5,521 nt of DNA, taken from JANXQG01 sp037147235 (lineage in GTDB: Bacteria; Planctomycetota; Planctomycetia; Pirellulales; Thermoguttaceae). Position 1 is the first letter of the stretch, and each line of letters starts with the position of its first letter. Positions 1 to 5,521 of the stretch are shown in pieces. The notes below the pieces were generated by a model. The model did no database searches, had not been told where the DNA came from, and saw only the letters and a program-made list of their open reading frames with translations. The translations under genes and the position numbers were made by a program. The stretch lies in contig JBAWVO010000380.1 in assembly GCA_037147235.1 (NCBI GenBank), positions 1-5,521 on the forward strand, given 5' to 3'.

Positions 1-381
1 GCGTAAGAGCGTCGCTGCAACGGGGGGGAACTATGGCTCCTGTCGTAGGTTGGGTAGGACGTCTCCTGACGCACACGCAGAACATCGACCTTGCGCCGGT
101 GTTCAACCTTGCTAGCCAAGCCAAAATTCCCACCTAACCTACCCTAATCTAACTGCAATGCACGCGAGTCGCAAGGTACCTCACTGATTTTTCTGCCAAT
201 TTTTCACCGATTTTTTTGCTCAGATTCCGTTGCCGAGGGCCGTCCTGATGCCAGACACCCCTCCATAGAGCTAGTTTAGACGTGCTTTTCTGCCCGGACG
301 CCATGCATTTCCCGTCACGTCGATAGGATTCTCGCACAATATGCCGCTTCCACGTCCTCTACTAAGGGAGAACTTCGGGAA
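1..381. other. Noncoding stretch, no recognised gene
   Basis: I see no gene I can support here. A 62-codon minus-strand frame (149-337) has no recognisable domain, a highly basic and unbiased composition and no clear ribosome site. Short frames run off the left edge on both strands (to about base 114) but match no family I know. The stretch contains the T-tract cluster (186-217) and an imperfect inverted repeat (46-58 / 138-151). It may be a spacer between operons or decayed sequence. Confidence 0.5.
186..217. repeat. Phased T-tracts, degenerate 11-12-bp tandem repeat
   Basis: Three T-runs, at 188-192, 200-204 and 211-217, sit in similar units (GATTTTTCTGCC, AATTTTTCACC, GATTTTTTTGC). Their centres are about 12 bases apart, near one helical turn, which can bend DNA. 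No gene start lies close by, so a regulatory role is not supported. Confidence 0.4.
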
Positions 382-497
382 TTCATCCGCAGATAGTCAG
401 GAACAATAATCCGCAGATTGCGCAGACAAAGAAGCACATTGTCTGAATCTGCGAATATCTGCGTTATCTGCGAATATCTGCGTTATCTGCGGATGAA
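382..497. repeat. Palindromic ATCTGCG repeat element
   Basis: The ends form a perfect 14-bp inverted repeat: TTCATCCGCAGATA (382-395) and its exact complement (484-497). Inside, CGCAGATT (412-419) plus CAGACAA (423-429) pair with TTGTCTG (439-445) plus AATCTGCG (446-453), with a 3-base bulge and a 9-base loop. The right half is a tandem repeat: a 19-bp unit at 447-465 and 466-484, followed by a partial unit. The heptamer ATCTGCG occurs five times (447, 457, 466, 476, 485), and its complement occurs twice on the left (389-395 region and 412-418). The element begins 35 bases after the stop of the GH2 gene. Similar ATCTGCG-rich intergenic repeats are, to my recollection, dispersed in genomes of Verrucomicrobiota and related phyla; their role is not settled. 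Confidence 0.85.
404..453 (-). terminator. Possible terminator stem-loop after the GH2 gene
   Basis: Read on the minus strand, the 15-bp stem (arms 439-453 and 412-429, with a 3-base bulge) and its 9-base loop are followed by a moderately T-rich stretch, GATTATTGTT. It lies about 80 bases past the stop codon of the GH2 gene, where the operon should end. The stem is only moderately GC-rich and the T-run is broken, so efficient factor-independent termination is doubtful; it may instead block 3' exonucleases. It is part of the larger repeat element. Confidence 0.3.
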
Positions 498-531
498 CAA
501 AGTGGTCATTGCGAAGGAATATCGCTCGCAT

Positions 532-2898
532 CTATTGGGCGGCGTTCAGGTTCATGACTGCGGGCATCAAGCCGTCGGCCGCAGCTCTCAGCACGATGGG
601 GCCGGATCGATCAACCGCAGCCACCAATACCATGCATTTGCCGTTAAAGGCACGGCGATTCACTCCCTTGTCGGGATCGTGATCACCCGGGTCGCCGTTC
701 CCGACTCCGGCAATGCGTCCCGCGCCTTCGATGCTGAATGACACGCGATTGCCGGCGGTGGGAATAATCCGCCCCTCTCGGTCAACCACATCCACTTCCA
801 CCACGGACAGGTCTTCGCCGTCGGCAGTCAGAACGAGTCGATCCGTCTTCAGACGCAACGCGGCTGGCGCGCCCGTTGTCTCGACTTTATCGGCGGCGGC
901 CAACTGGCCTTTGTTGATGCCTTTCGCCTCCAGGATACCGACGCTGTACTTGACCTTCCATTCCAGATGGCTGTTACGACGCATCGGGCGCGACCCCAGG
1001 CTTTGACCATTGAGAAACAATTCCACCTTCTCGCAATTGCTGAAAACAAGGACCTTGATCTCCTGCCCTTCTTTTCCCTGCCAGTTCCAGTGCGGCAAAA
1101 TATGCACGATGGGATCGGCTTTCCACCACGACTGATAATAGTAATAGTTGTCCTTGGGGAAGCCGCAGGAGTCCATGACGCCAAAATGGCTGCCGATGCA
1201 GGGCCACTTGTACGGGGTCGGCTCGCCTTTGTAATCGAAACCGGTCCAGACAAAGCTGCCCGCGACAAAGGCCCGCTCCGCGACGGGTGCCCAGGAGCGG
1301 TCGGTCATGTTGTAGGACGTCACCACGGTTCGCTGTTTGTCGTCGGCGTATTCGCCGCGCGTGGTGACCGTGCTGGCGGTTTCGCTTGCAAACAGCGGTT
1401 TGGCCGGATGAGCCTTGTGGAGTGCGCCGTACTCGTCGTCGCAGTAATTGCCGCCAACCATATCTCCGACCTTGGCCAGGCTTATCCGTTCGTACATCCC
1501 GCCGTTCATGGCGGAAGTGACCGGGCGCGTGCGATCGTGTTTCAGGACAACCTCTCTCAGCGTGGAGAACTGCTTGGCACCTTCCGGCGTGCCCTGCCGG
1601 GGTTCTTCGTTGCACATCGACCATAGGATGATGCTTGGGTGGTTCCGGTCCCGCAAAACCATCTCCGCGACCTGCGATTGGATTTCCGCCGAATCCCCCA
1701 ACTTGCGGTTCTCGTCCATCACCAGCATCCCCAGTTGATCGCAGGCATCGAGCAATTCGGGATTTGGTGGATTATGTGCCATGCGCCAGGCGTTGGCTCC
1801 CATCTCCTTCATCCGCTTGACGCGCCACGCCTGAAGCGTATCGGGTACGGCCACTCCGACCCCGGCAAAATCCTGGTGGTTGCATACCCCCTGGATCTTG
1901 ACGTGCTCGCCATTCAGAAAAAACCCCTTCTCAATATCGAAGCGAATGGTGCGAATCCCGAACGGCGTGCGGGTCACGTCCAAAACCCGTTCGGCCTGTT
2001 TCACCGTGGTAACCAGGTCGTAGAGATACGGCGTTCGGAGGGACCACAATCGCGGCTGCGCGACCACGGCCTTTTGCAGGAAGGTTTCGCTTTGGCCGGG
2101 AGCTACCGTCTTGGACGAGACCGCGCTGGCAACGGTCTTTGCGTCCCGGTCGATAACTTCAGAAACGAGAGTTATCAGCGACTCCTCGGTGCCGGTGTTG
2201 GCGATAACGGTGGAAACGGAAATGTTGGCGGACGCAGGCGGCACTTCAGGCACCGGTTCCGGTAACTGCGCTGTGACAAATGTACCCCAAGGCGCGGCGT
2301 GAACGCGGTCGGCGATGTTCAGCCAGACGTGACGATATATCCCGCCGCCCTCATACCACCAGCCTTCAAATCGGGTCGGATCAACATGAACCGTCAAAAC
2401 ATTCTCTCCGCCAAAATCAACCACCTCGGTAATATCATACCGAAAACTCGTGTATCCGCTCGGGTGTCGCCCCAGGTGTTTGCCATTCAACCAGACAATA
2501 CTGTCCCGATAGACACCGTCAAAATCGATCCAGAGACTCTTGCCCTTGCTGCCGGCGGGCAGCTTGAAGACTTTACGATACCACCCCGTCGTCGGAACAA
2601 TCGAACCATGACTCGGGTCCCCCTTTGCCTCAAACGGCCCCTCGATCACGTAGTCGTGAGGAAGATGGACGGCGCTCCAAGAGCTGTCATCGTAGCGAGG
2701 CGCGGCGGGCAAGGGCGGTATGTAAGATGGATCCTTGGTCGGCCCCTCAAGGGTGACCCCGGGAATCTCTCCGCGATGAAAACGCCACCCGGCATCCATC
2801 AATATCCGTTGACGCGGCGGATCGCAGAATGCGTTGGTCGAAAAGATTGCCAACGCGAGGCTTGCCATGAGCAATGAAACCCGAGGAGTGTTTTTCAT
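532..2898 (-). CDS. Secreted GH2 beta-galactosidase-type glycosidase
   Basis: Encodes 788 residues, complete, with a TAG stop. Residues 1 to about 25 form a signal peptide (basic start, hydrophobic core, cleavage near Ala-Phe-Cys before Asp); the cysteine does not sit in a good lipobox, so a secreted or periplasmic protein is more likely than a lipoprotein. Domains in order: GH2 sugar-binding domain about 28-195 (LPHDYVIEGPF, WWYEGGGIYRHVWL), immunoglobulin-like domain about 222-315, TIM barrel about 316-600, DUF4982-like beta domain about 612-670 (VELFLNGQSLGSR), and a C-terminal Ig-like domain about 678-785. Catalytic features are intact: WRMAHNPP (R372, H375, N376), the GH2 signature DRNHPSIILWSMCNE with acid/base E431, and nucleophile E506 in FASETAS; WTGFDYKGEPTPY follows. 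GH2 enzymes are retaining. Beta-galactosidase is the best match for this architecture, but GH2 also includes beta-glucuronidases and others, so the sugar is not certain. The start follows the GH106-like gene after 114 bases, suggesting co-transcription and action on the same glycan. Confidence 0.93.
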   Translation of the reverse strand: MKNTPRVSLLMASLALAIFSTNAFCDPPRQRILMDAGWRFHRGEIPGVTLEGPTKDPSYIPPLPAAPRYDDSSWSAVHLPHDYVIEGPFEAKGDPSHGSIVPTTGWYRKVFKLPAGSKGKSLWIDFDGVYRDSIVWLNGKHLGRHPSGYTSFRYDITEVVDFGGENVLTVHVDPTRFEGWWYEGGGIYRHVWLNIADRVHAAPWGTFVTAQLPEPVPEVPPASANISVSTVIANTGTEESLITLVSEVIDRDAKTVASAVSSKTVAPGQSETFLQKAVVAQPRLWSLRTPYLYDLVTTVKQAERVLDVTRTPFGIRTIRFDIEKGFFLNGEHVKIQGVCNHQDFAGVGVAVPDTLQAWRVKRMKEMGANAWRMAHNPPNPELLDACDQLGMLVMDENRKLGDSAEIQSQVAEMVLRDRNHPSIILWSMCNEEPRQGTPEGAKQFSTLREVVLKHDRTRPVTSAMNGGMYERISLAKVGDMVGGNYCDDEYGALHKAHPAKPLFASETASTVTTRGEYADDKQRTVVTSYNMTDRSWAPVAERAFVAGSFVWTGFDYKGEPTPYKWPCIGSHFGVMDSCGFPKDNYYYYQSWWKADPIVHILPHWNWQGKEGQEIKVLVFSNCEKVELFLNGQSLGSRPMRRNSHLEWKVKYSVGILEAKGINKGQLAAADKVETTGAPAALRLKTDRLVLTADGEDLSVVEVDVVDREGRIIPTAGNRVSFSIEGAGRIAGVGNGDPGDHDPDKGVNRRAFNGKCMVLVAAVDRSGPIVLRAAADGLMPAVMNLNAAQ

Positions 2899-2908
2899 AG
2901 TGGTTGTT

Positions 2909-2916
2909 CTCTTCTT
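2909..2916 (-). promoter_or_regulatory. Ribosome binding site of the GH2 gene
   Basis: The purine run AAGAAGAG on the minus strand ends 10 bases before the ATG at 2898. It is only a moderate Shine-Dalgarno match, but no better candidate exists, and the start is supported by the signal peptide that begins right at this methionine. Confidence 0.45.
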
Positions 2917-2945
2917 GTTCGTTCATTTGTGGATTTTCCATCCTT

Positions 2946-3002
2946 GAACCGATAGGTTCCCGATCGGACCTCTTAACACCGCCGCGCCTTGGGCGTTTGG
3001 TG
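2946..3002 (-). other. Inverted repeats in the spacer between the two genes
   Basis: The 114-base spacer (2899-3012) has several short complementary arms. CACC (2977-2980) pairs with GGTG (2999-3002), enclosing CGCC/GGCG (2985-2988 / 2992-2995), just after the stop codon of the first gene. GAACC (2946-2950) pairs with GGTTC (2955-2959) around a 4-base loop, and this competes with CCGAT (2949-2953) pairing with ATCGG (2963-2967). No uridine run follows the first hairpin, so it is not a typical terminator. The structures might tune expression of the second gene or stabilise processed ends, or have no role. Confidence 0.3.
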
Positions 3003-3012
3003 GCAGAACAGC

Positions 3013-5328
3013 TCACTTTGCTGCAACTGCCGCAGGCCTGAAAACGATGAGACCGCTCTCTTCCGCCGGCAAATTCAAGGTAACCTCGACCCGGTTTTGC
3101 GAAATCCTGACGGGATTCAGTGGCGTGATTGCCCTGGTTGTCGGATTCCATAGTTCCGGGGTTCCGGCGGCCTGTAATCGTACCGTAATTGTCGCGGCGG
3201 TCGCAGCACCATTCCATACCATAAACACGTCCAGACCATTCCGTTTGCGATGATTGTGTCCCGTCCATTTTTCAGCAATGCATTCGTTAGGGGCCTTCCA
3301 AGTCCCGTTGATGACTTTGAAATCGGAGTCGATGCCGGCGTTGTTCAGGATGCGCCTCAGATTCTCCAAGATCGTCTGTTCATCGGTGGCGGCGATGAAA
3401 TAGGTCTTGCCTCCGTTTGCGTTTTTCTTGATCGGCGTGAAACTTGCCGCCGGTGTCAGGCTGTTCCACAACGCAACCGAGAGGTCTTGAATCTCGCGGT
3501 CGGAATTGCCGAACTTCGCCGATTTTGAAGGTGCCCGCTGCCATCCGATAACCACGCCGCCATCCTCATGAAATTGCTTGGCTTTTGCCAACGTCGCATA
3601 GGGGATGTGCTGGACAGGAGGCACGATCAACACCTTGTATTTTGAATTGTAAAGTTCGATCTGTTTGGTTGCTGGATTCAACGACGCGGTCTTTTCAAAG
3701 CGGTCGTAGGTGAGTAACTGGTGGTCAAAATATGCCCTGTCCAACGCCGTCTGGAAATTATAGGGATAGCAGTTTGAGTCAACCCAGGTCTCGTCAACAT
3801 ACTTGGAATATCCGGGCCAGAGCATCGCCACCGGCGCGATACTGTAATTCTCGTCGTCATTGCCCGTGAGCATGTAGCTGAGCCGGTTCTGCCGTTCGCA
3901 CCAGGATTTATATTTCGGCCAATTTGCCTCGTCGCCGGTGTAGTAATAGAACGGCGGGCAATCCTCGTCGGGATTCTGCGTGGAGCCTTTCGGATTGAAT
4001 GCATGAGGTATCAGGACATTGAGGCCATGAACCTGACACCAGTCGCCCTGCCATTTTCTTTCTGCCCACGTTAAACGGTTTGGGGTATAGGCTCCGAAAA
4101 TCTCGCACATCGCGTAATGGCCCGGCAGATTGTTGGTTATCGAGACTGAGCTTATCAGCTTGGGCAGTTGATACAACCAGTACTTTTCCTCCCTCATGTA
4201 GAGCTGGTCACAAACGAGATCCATTCCCGGAATATCCTGGTATTTTTGTTTTTCCATCAGATTGAGTGCCCCGCCTCCAAAACCAAGCGGAGCACAACCG
4301 GGGCCATGCTCATTGTCGTGGCCGATCAACTTGCCGCCTTTTGAATGCAAGTAGTCGCGGTAGCTGCCATACCCCACTCTGGCCATTCTATCGCCGAGGA
4401 CCGACCAGTATTCATAGGCCGCCTGATGCGCAGCCTCTCCACGGAGCGGGTAGAAGCAGCCAACCATCATTTCCTTCCAGTGCGGGGAATCGTTCTCCAT
4501 GCCCTTTCCCCAGGTGCCGAAGAAGAACGGTTCGTCGTAGAAAGAACCAAGGATCTGCCCAGGCTTGGCGTGCTCGTAGTGGGGCTTGATGACGTAATCC
4601 AGATACCAATCGATGGCGTCCTGGCTGGCCAGATCCAACTGCTTTGTCATGGCAGGGTCTTCCTGCTGGAAATCATAGGTGAACTTCATGATCTTCCATT
4701 TTCCGGCAGGTACGTTCCAACTCAGCTTTCCCTTGGTTATCGATTGGCTAAGGTCCAAGAGAGAGGCGGCATCCAAGCTATCTTTACCGTCGTCATATCT
4801 TCCAGCAATGGTTTTTATGTAAGTAGGCCCACCGTAGTCCGAGCCGTTGTAGGCACTCGGGCCGGTCACGTCGATTGCCGTTGACCGCAGATATTTGAAC
4901 TTGTGTTGCGGCGGAACATTGCCGCCGGCAGTAAAACTCTGCCACCCCTTGCCCTCGTCATAAATATAGCCGCCCATCCCCTTCGTCCGGGCATAATCCA
5001 GTATCGCCGAGAAATCAGACCAAAACTTCGGCCCGAGCCAATCGGGATGCGGACGCGGCTCAAGCACGAAGCTGCCGTTGCCGCCGTCCTTGATCCGATC
5101 AACATAGTCCAGAAGAGTTTTTTTGTCCTCCCCATGCAGCCAGAAAAGCGGCATGGTCAGCCGTTTATTAAGCGGCAGGTTCAAGAAATCGGATTTCAGG
5201 GAATCATACGCCACCTGACTTGAAGCCGGATTCCTGTTGCCCTGCGGCTTGGTGTTGTCGGCCTCTTTCGCCAGGGCAAATCCTGAAACAAGCAGGGTAA
5301 CGAGTACTGCGGTGGTTTTCATATTCAT
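3013..5328 (-). CDS. Secreted GH106-like glycosidase (putative alpha-L-rhamnosidase)
   Basis: Encodes 771 residues (numbered here from the chosen ATG at 5328). Residues 1-20 form a signal peptide (Met-Asn-Met-Lys, a hydrophobic stretch, then Ala-Leu-Ala before Lys-Glu), so the enzyme is probably exported. Residues about 45-490 look like a GH106-type catalytic barrel: a PLFWLHGE start, a YDEGKGWQSFTAGG segment (D124/E125), FYDEP (D265/E266), DIPGMD, CEIFGA (E409) and a WAERKWQGDWCQVHG segment. The acidic residues at FYDEP and CEIFGA are the best catalytic candidates by position. Residues about 495-650 resemble the Rossmann-like domain that follows the barrel in this group, and about 685-765 is a beta domain ending ESGLIVFRP. 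Known GH106 enzymes cleave alpha-L-rhamnose with inversion, often from pectin side chains; the substrate here is inferred. Characterised members are usually longer (about 1000 residues or more), and this one lacks a C-terminal sugar-binding domain. It is first in a likely two-gene operon with the GH2 gene. The family call is fairly sure; the exact specificity is not. Confidence 0.82.
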   Translation of the reverse strand: MNMKTTAVLVTLLVSGFALAKEADNTKPQGNRNPASSQVAYDSLKSDFLNLPLNKRLTMPLFWLHGEDKKTLLDYVDRIKDGGNGSFVLEPRPHPDWLGPKFWSDFSAILDYARTKGMGGYIYDEGKGWQSFTAGGNVPPQHKFKYLRSTAIDVTGPSAYNGSDYGGPTYIKTIAGRYDDGKDSLDAASLLDLSQSITKGKLSWNVPAGKWKIMKFTYDFQQEDPAMTKQLDLASQDAIDWYLDYVIKPHYEHAKPGQILGSFYDEPFFFGTWGKGMENDSPHWKEMMVGCFYPLRGEAAHQAAYEYWSVLGDRMARVGYGSYRDYLHSKGGKLIGHDNEHGPGCAPLGFGGGALNLMEKQKYQDIPGMDLVCDQLYMREEKYWLYQLPKLISSVSITNNLPGHYAMCEIFGAYTPNRLTWAERKWQGDWCQVHGLNVLIPHAFNPKGSTQNPDEDCPPFYYYTGDEANWPKYKSWCERQNRLSYMLTGNDDENYSIAPVAMLWPGYSKYVDETWVDSNCYPYNFQTALDRAYFDHQLLTYDRFEKTASLNPATKQIELYNSKYKVLIVPPVQHIPYATLAKAKQFHEDGGVVIGWQRAPSKSAKFGNSDREIQDLSVALWNSLTPAASFTPIKKNANGGKTYFIAATDEQTILENLRRILNNAGIDSDFKVINGTWKAPNECIAEKWTGHNHRKRNGLDVFMVWNGAATAATITVRLQAAGTPELWNPTTRAITPLNPVRISQNRVEVTLNLPAEESGLIVFRPAAVAAK

Positions 5329-5337
5329 TTGATGCAT

Positions 5338-5342
5338 TTCCT
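5338..5342 (-). promoter_or_regulatory. Ribosome binding site deciding the GH106-like start
   Basis: AGGAA on the minus strand lies 9 bases before the ATG at 5328, which is good spacing. The same frame stays open upstream to a GTG at 5358 and an ATG at 5337. The GTG has no purine-rich site before it, and the ATG at 5337 abuts AGGAA, although a GAGGG (about 5344-5348) could serve it. Starting at 5328 also puts the signal peptide at the very N-terminus. A start at the ATG at 5322 would leave a spacing of 15 bases and is less likely. Confidence 0.55.
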
Positions 5343-5403
5343 GCCCTCTACTGCCCACTTAAAAAGAATAAAAGAATAGAAAAATTGATTTTCTGAATCC
5401 CTG

Positions 5404-5432
5404 AGTCTAGCCAGTGCATATTGGTAAGACAA
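5404..5432 (-). promoter_or_regulatory. Candidate sigma-70-type promoter for the glycosidase pair
   Basis: On the minus strand, TTGTCT (5427-5432) and TAGACT (5404-5409) are separated by exactly 17 bases. Each matches four of six positions of the bacterial -35 and -10 consensus. Transcription would begin near 5397, giving an untranslated leader of about 70 bases that includes an AT-rich stretch (5359-5390). This is the best-spaced pair I see upstream of the first gene, but such matches arise by chance, and promoter rules in the likely phylum are poorly known. Confidence 0.3.
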
Positions 5433-5521
5433 GGGAGGAGAATTGCAAAGTCTTTTTTTGCGAACTGCGCAGAGGTTTGATTCGTAGAAACTTGGATCGG
5501 ACTGACGGCGACAATGCCCCA

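Noticed and set aside
1..115. Possible partial genes running off the left edge on both strands
   Set aside because: Each is under 40 codons with no recognisable motif. Open frames of this length occur by chance, and the two strands cannot be distinguished.
149..337. A 62-codon minus-strand frame in the left noncoding stretch
   Set aside because: No homology I recognise, no convincing ribosome site, and the T-tract repeat inside it explains its lysine-rich segment.
382..497. CRISPR array interpretation of the repeated ATCTGCG units
   Set aside because: The repeats are only 7 bases (19 with spacer) and the spacers are 2-3 bases with alternating fixed sequence, and no cas gene is present.
967..2877. 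Several plus-strand open frames of about 190-220 codons (967-1626, 1639-2265, 2299-2877) opposite the GH2 gene
   Set aside because: They lie fully antisense to a gene with clear family motifs, carry no recognisable domains, and are best explained by the codon bias of the real gene.
2747..3268. A 173-codon minus-strand frame spanning the junction of the two glycosidase genes
   Set aside because: It overlaps both real genes in another frame and has no domain. An ATG in it lies in the spacer, but its downstream part only shadows the GH2 signal peptide region.
4266..4884. Plus-strand open frames opposite the GH106-like gene
   Set aside because: They have arginine- and proline-rich or low-information translations, no family motif, and full overlap with the well-supported minus-strand gene.

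Overview
The window carries two complete genes for secreted glycoside hydrolases. Both are on the minus strand, one after the other, and noncoding DNA lies at both ends. Reading in the direction of transcription (right to left), there is about 190 bases of leader and upstream DNA (5329-5521) with a plausible promoter. Next comes a GH106-like glycosidase gene (start codon at 5328, stop at 3013) and a 114-base spacer with several small inverted repeats. A GH2 beta-galactosidase-type gene follows (2898 to 532). The last 531 bases hold no convincing gene.

The 3' noncoding region contains a striking repeat element at 382-497. It is built from many copies of the heptamer ATCTGCG or its complement, arranged as a 14-bp perfect inverted repeat enclosing a second, bulged stem-loop and a 19-bp tandem repeat. 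It begins 35 bases past the stop codon of the GH2 gene and could end the transcript or protect its 3' end. Further left are a T-tract cluster (186-217) and a weak inverted-repeat pair (46-58 / 138-151).

Both enzymes have N-terminal signal peptides and the key residues expected for activity. They probably act outside the cytoplasm, one after the other, on a complex plant or algal glycan. By family, the GH106-like enzyme would remove terminal alpha-L-rhamnose (or a related sugar) and the GH2 enzyme would remove a terminal beta-linked sugar such as galactose. The window shows no transporter, regulator, sulfatase or SusC/D pair, so the wider locus cannot be judged.

Organism: unannotated enzymes of this style, large secreted glycosidases with short leaders, and ATCTGCG-type intergenic repeats suggest a polysaccharide-degrading bacterium of the Planctomycetota-Verrucomicrobiota-Lentisphaerota group, most likely Verrucomicrobiota. 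This is inference from style, not from a marker gene. I did not find a clearly new biological system. The features most worth a second look are the ATCTGCG repeat element and the compact GH106-like enzyme.
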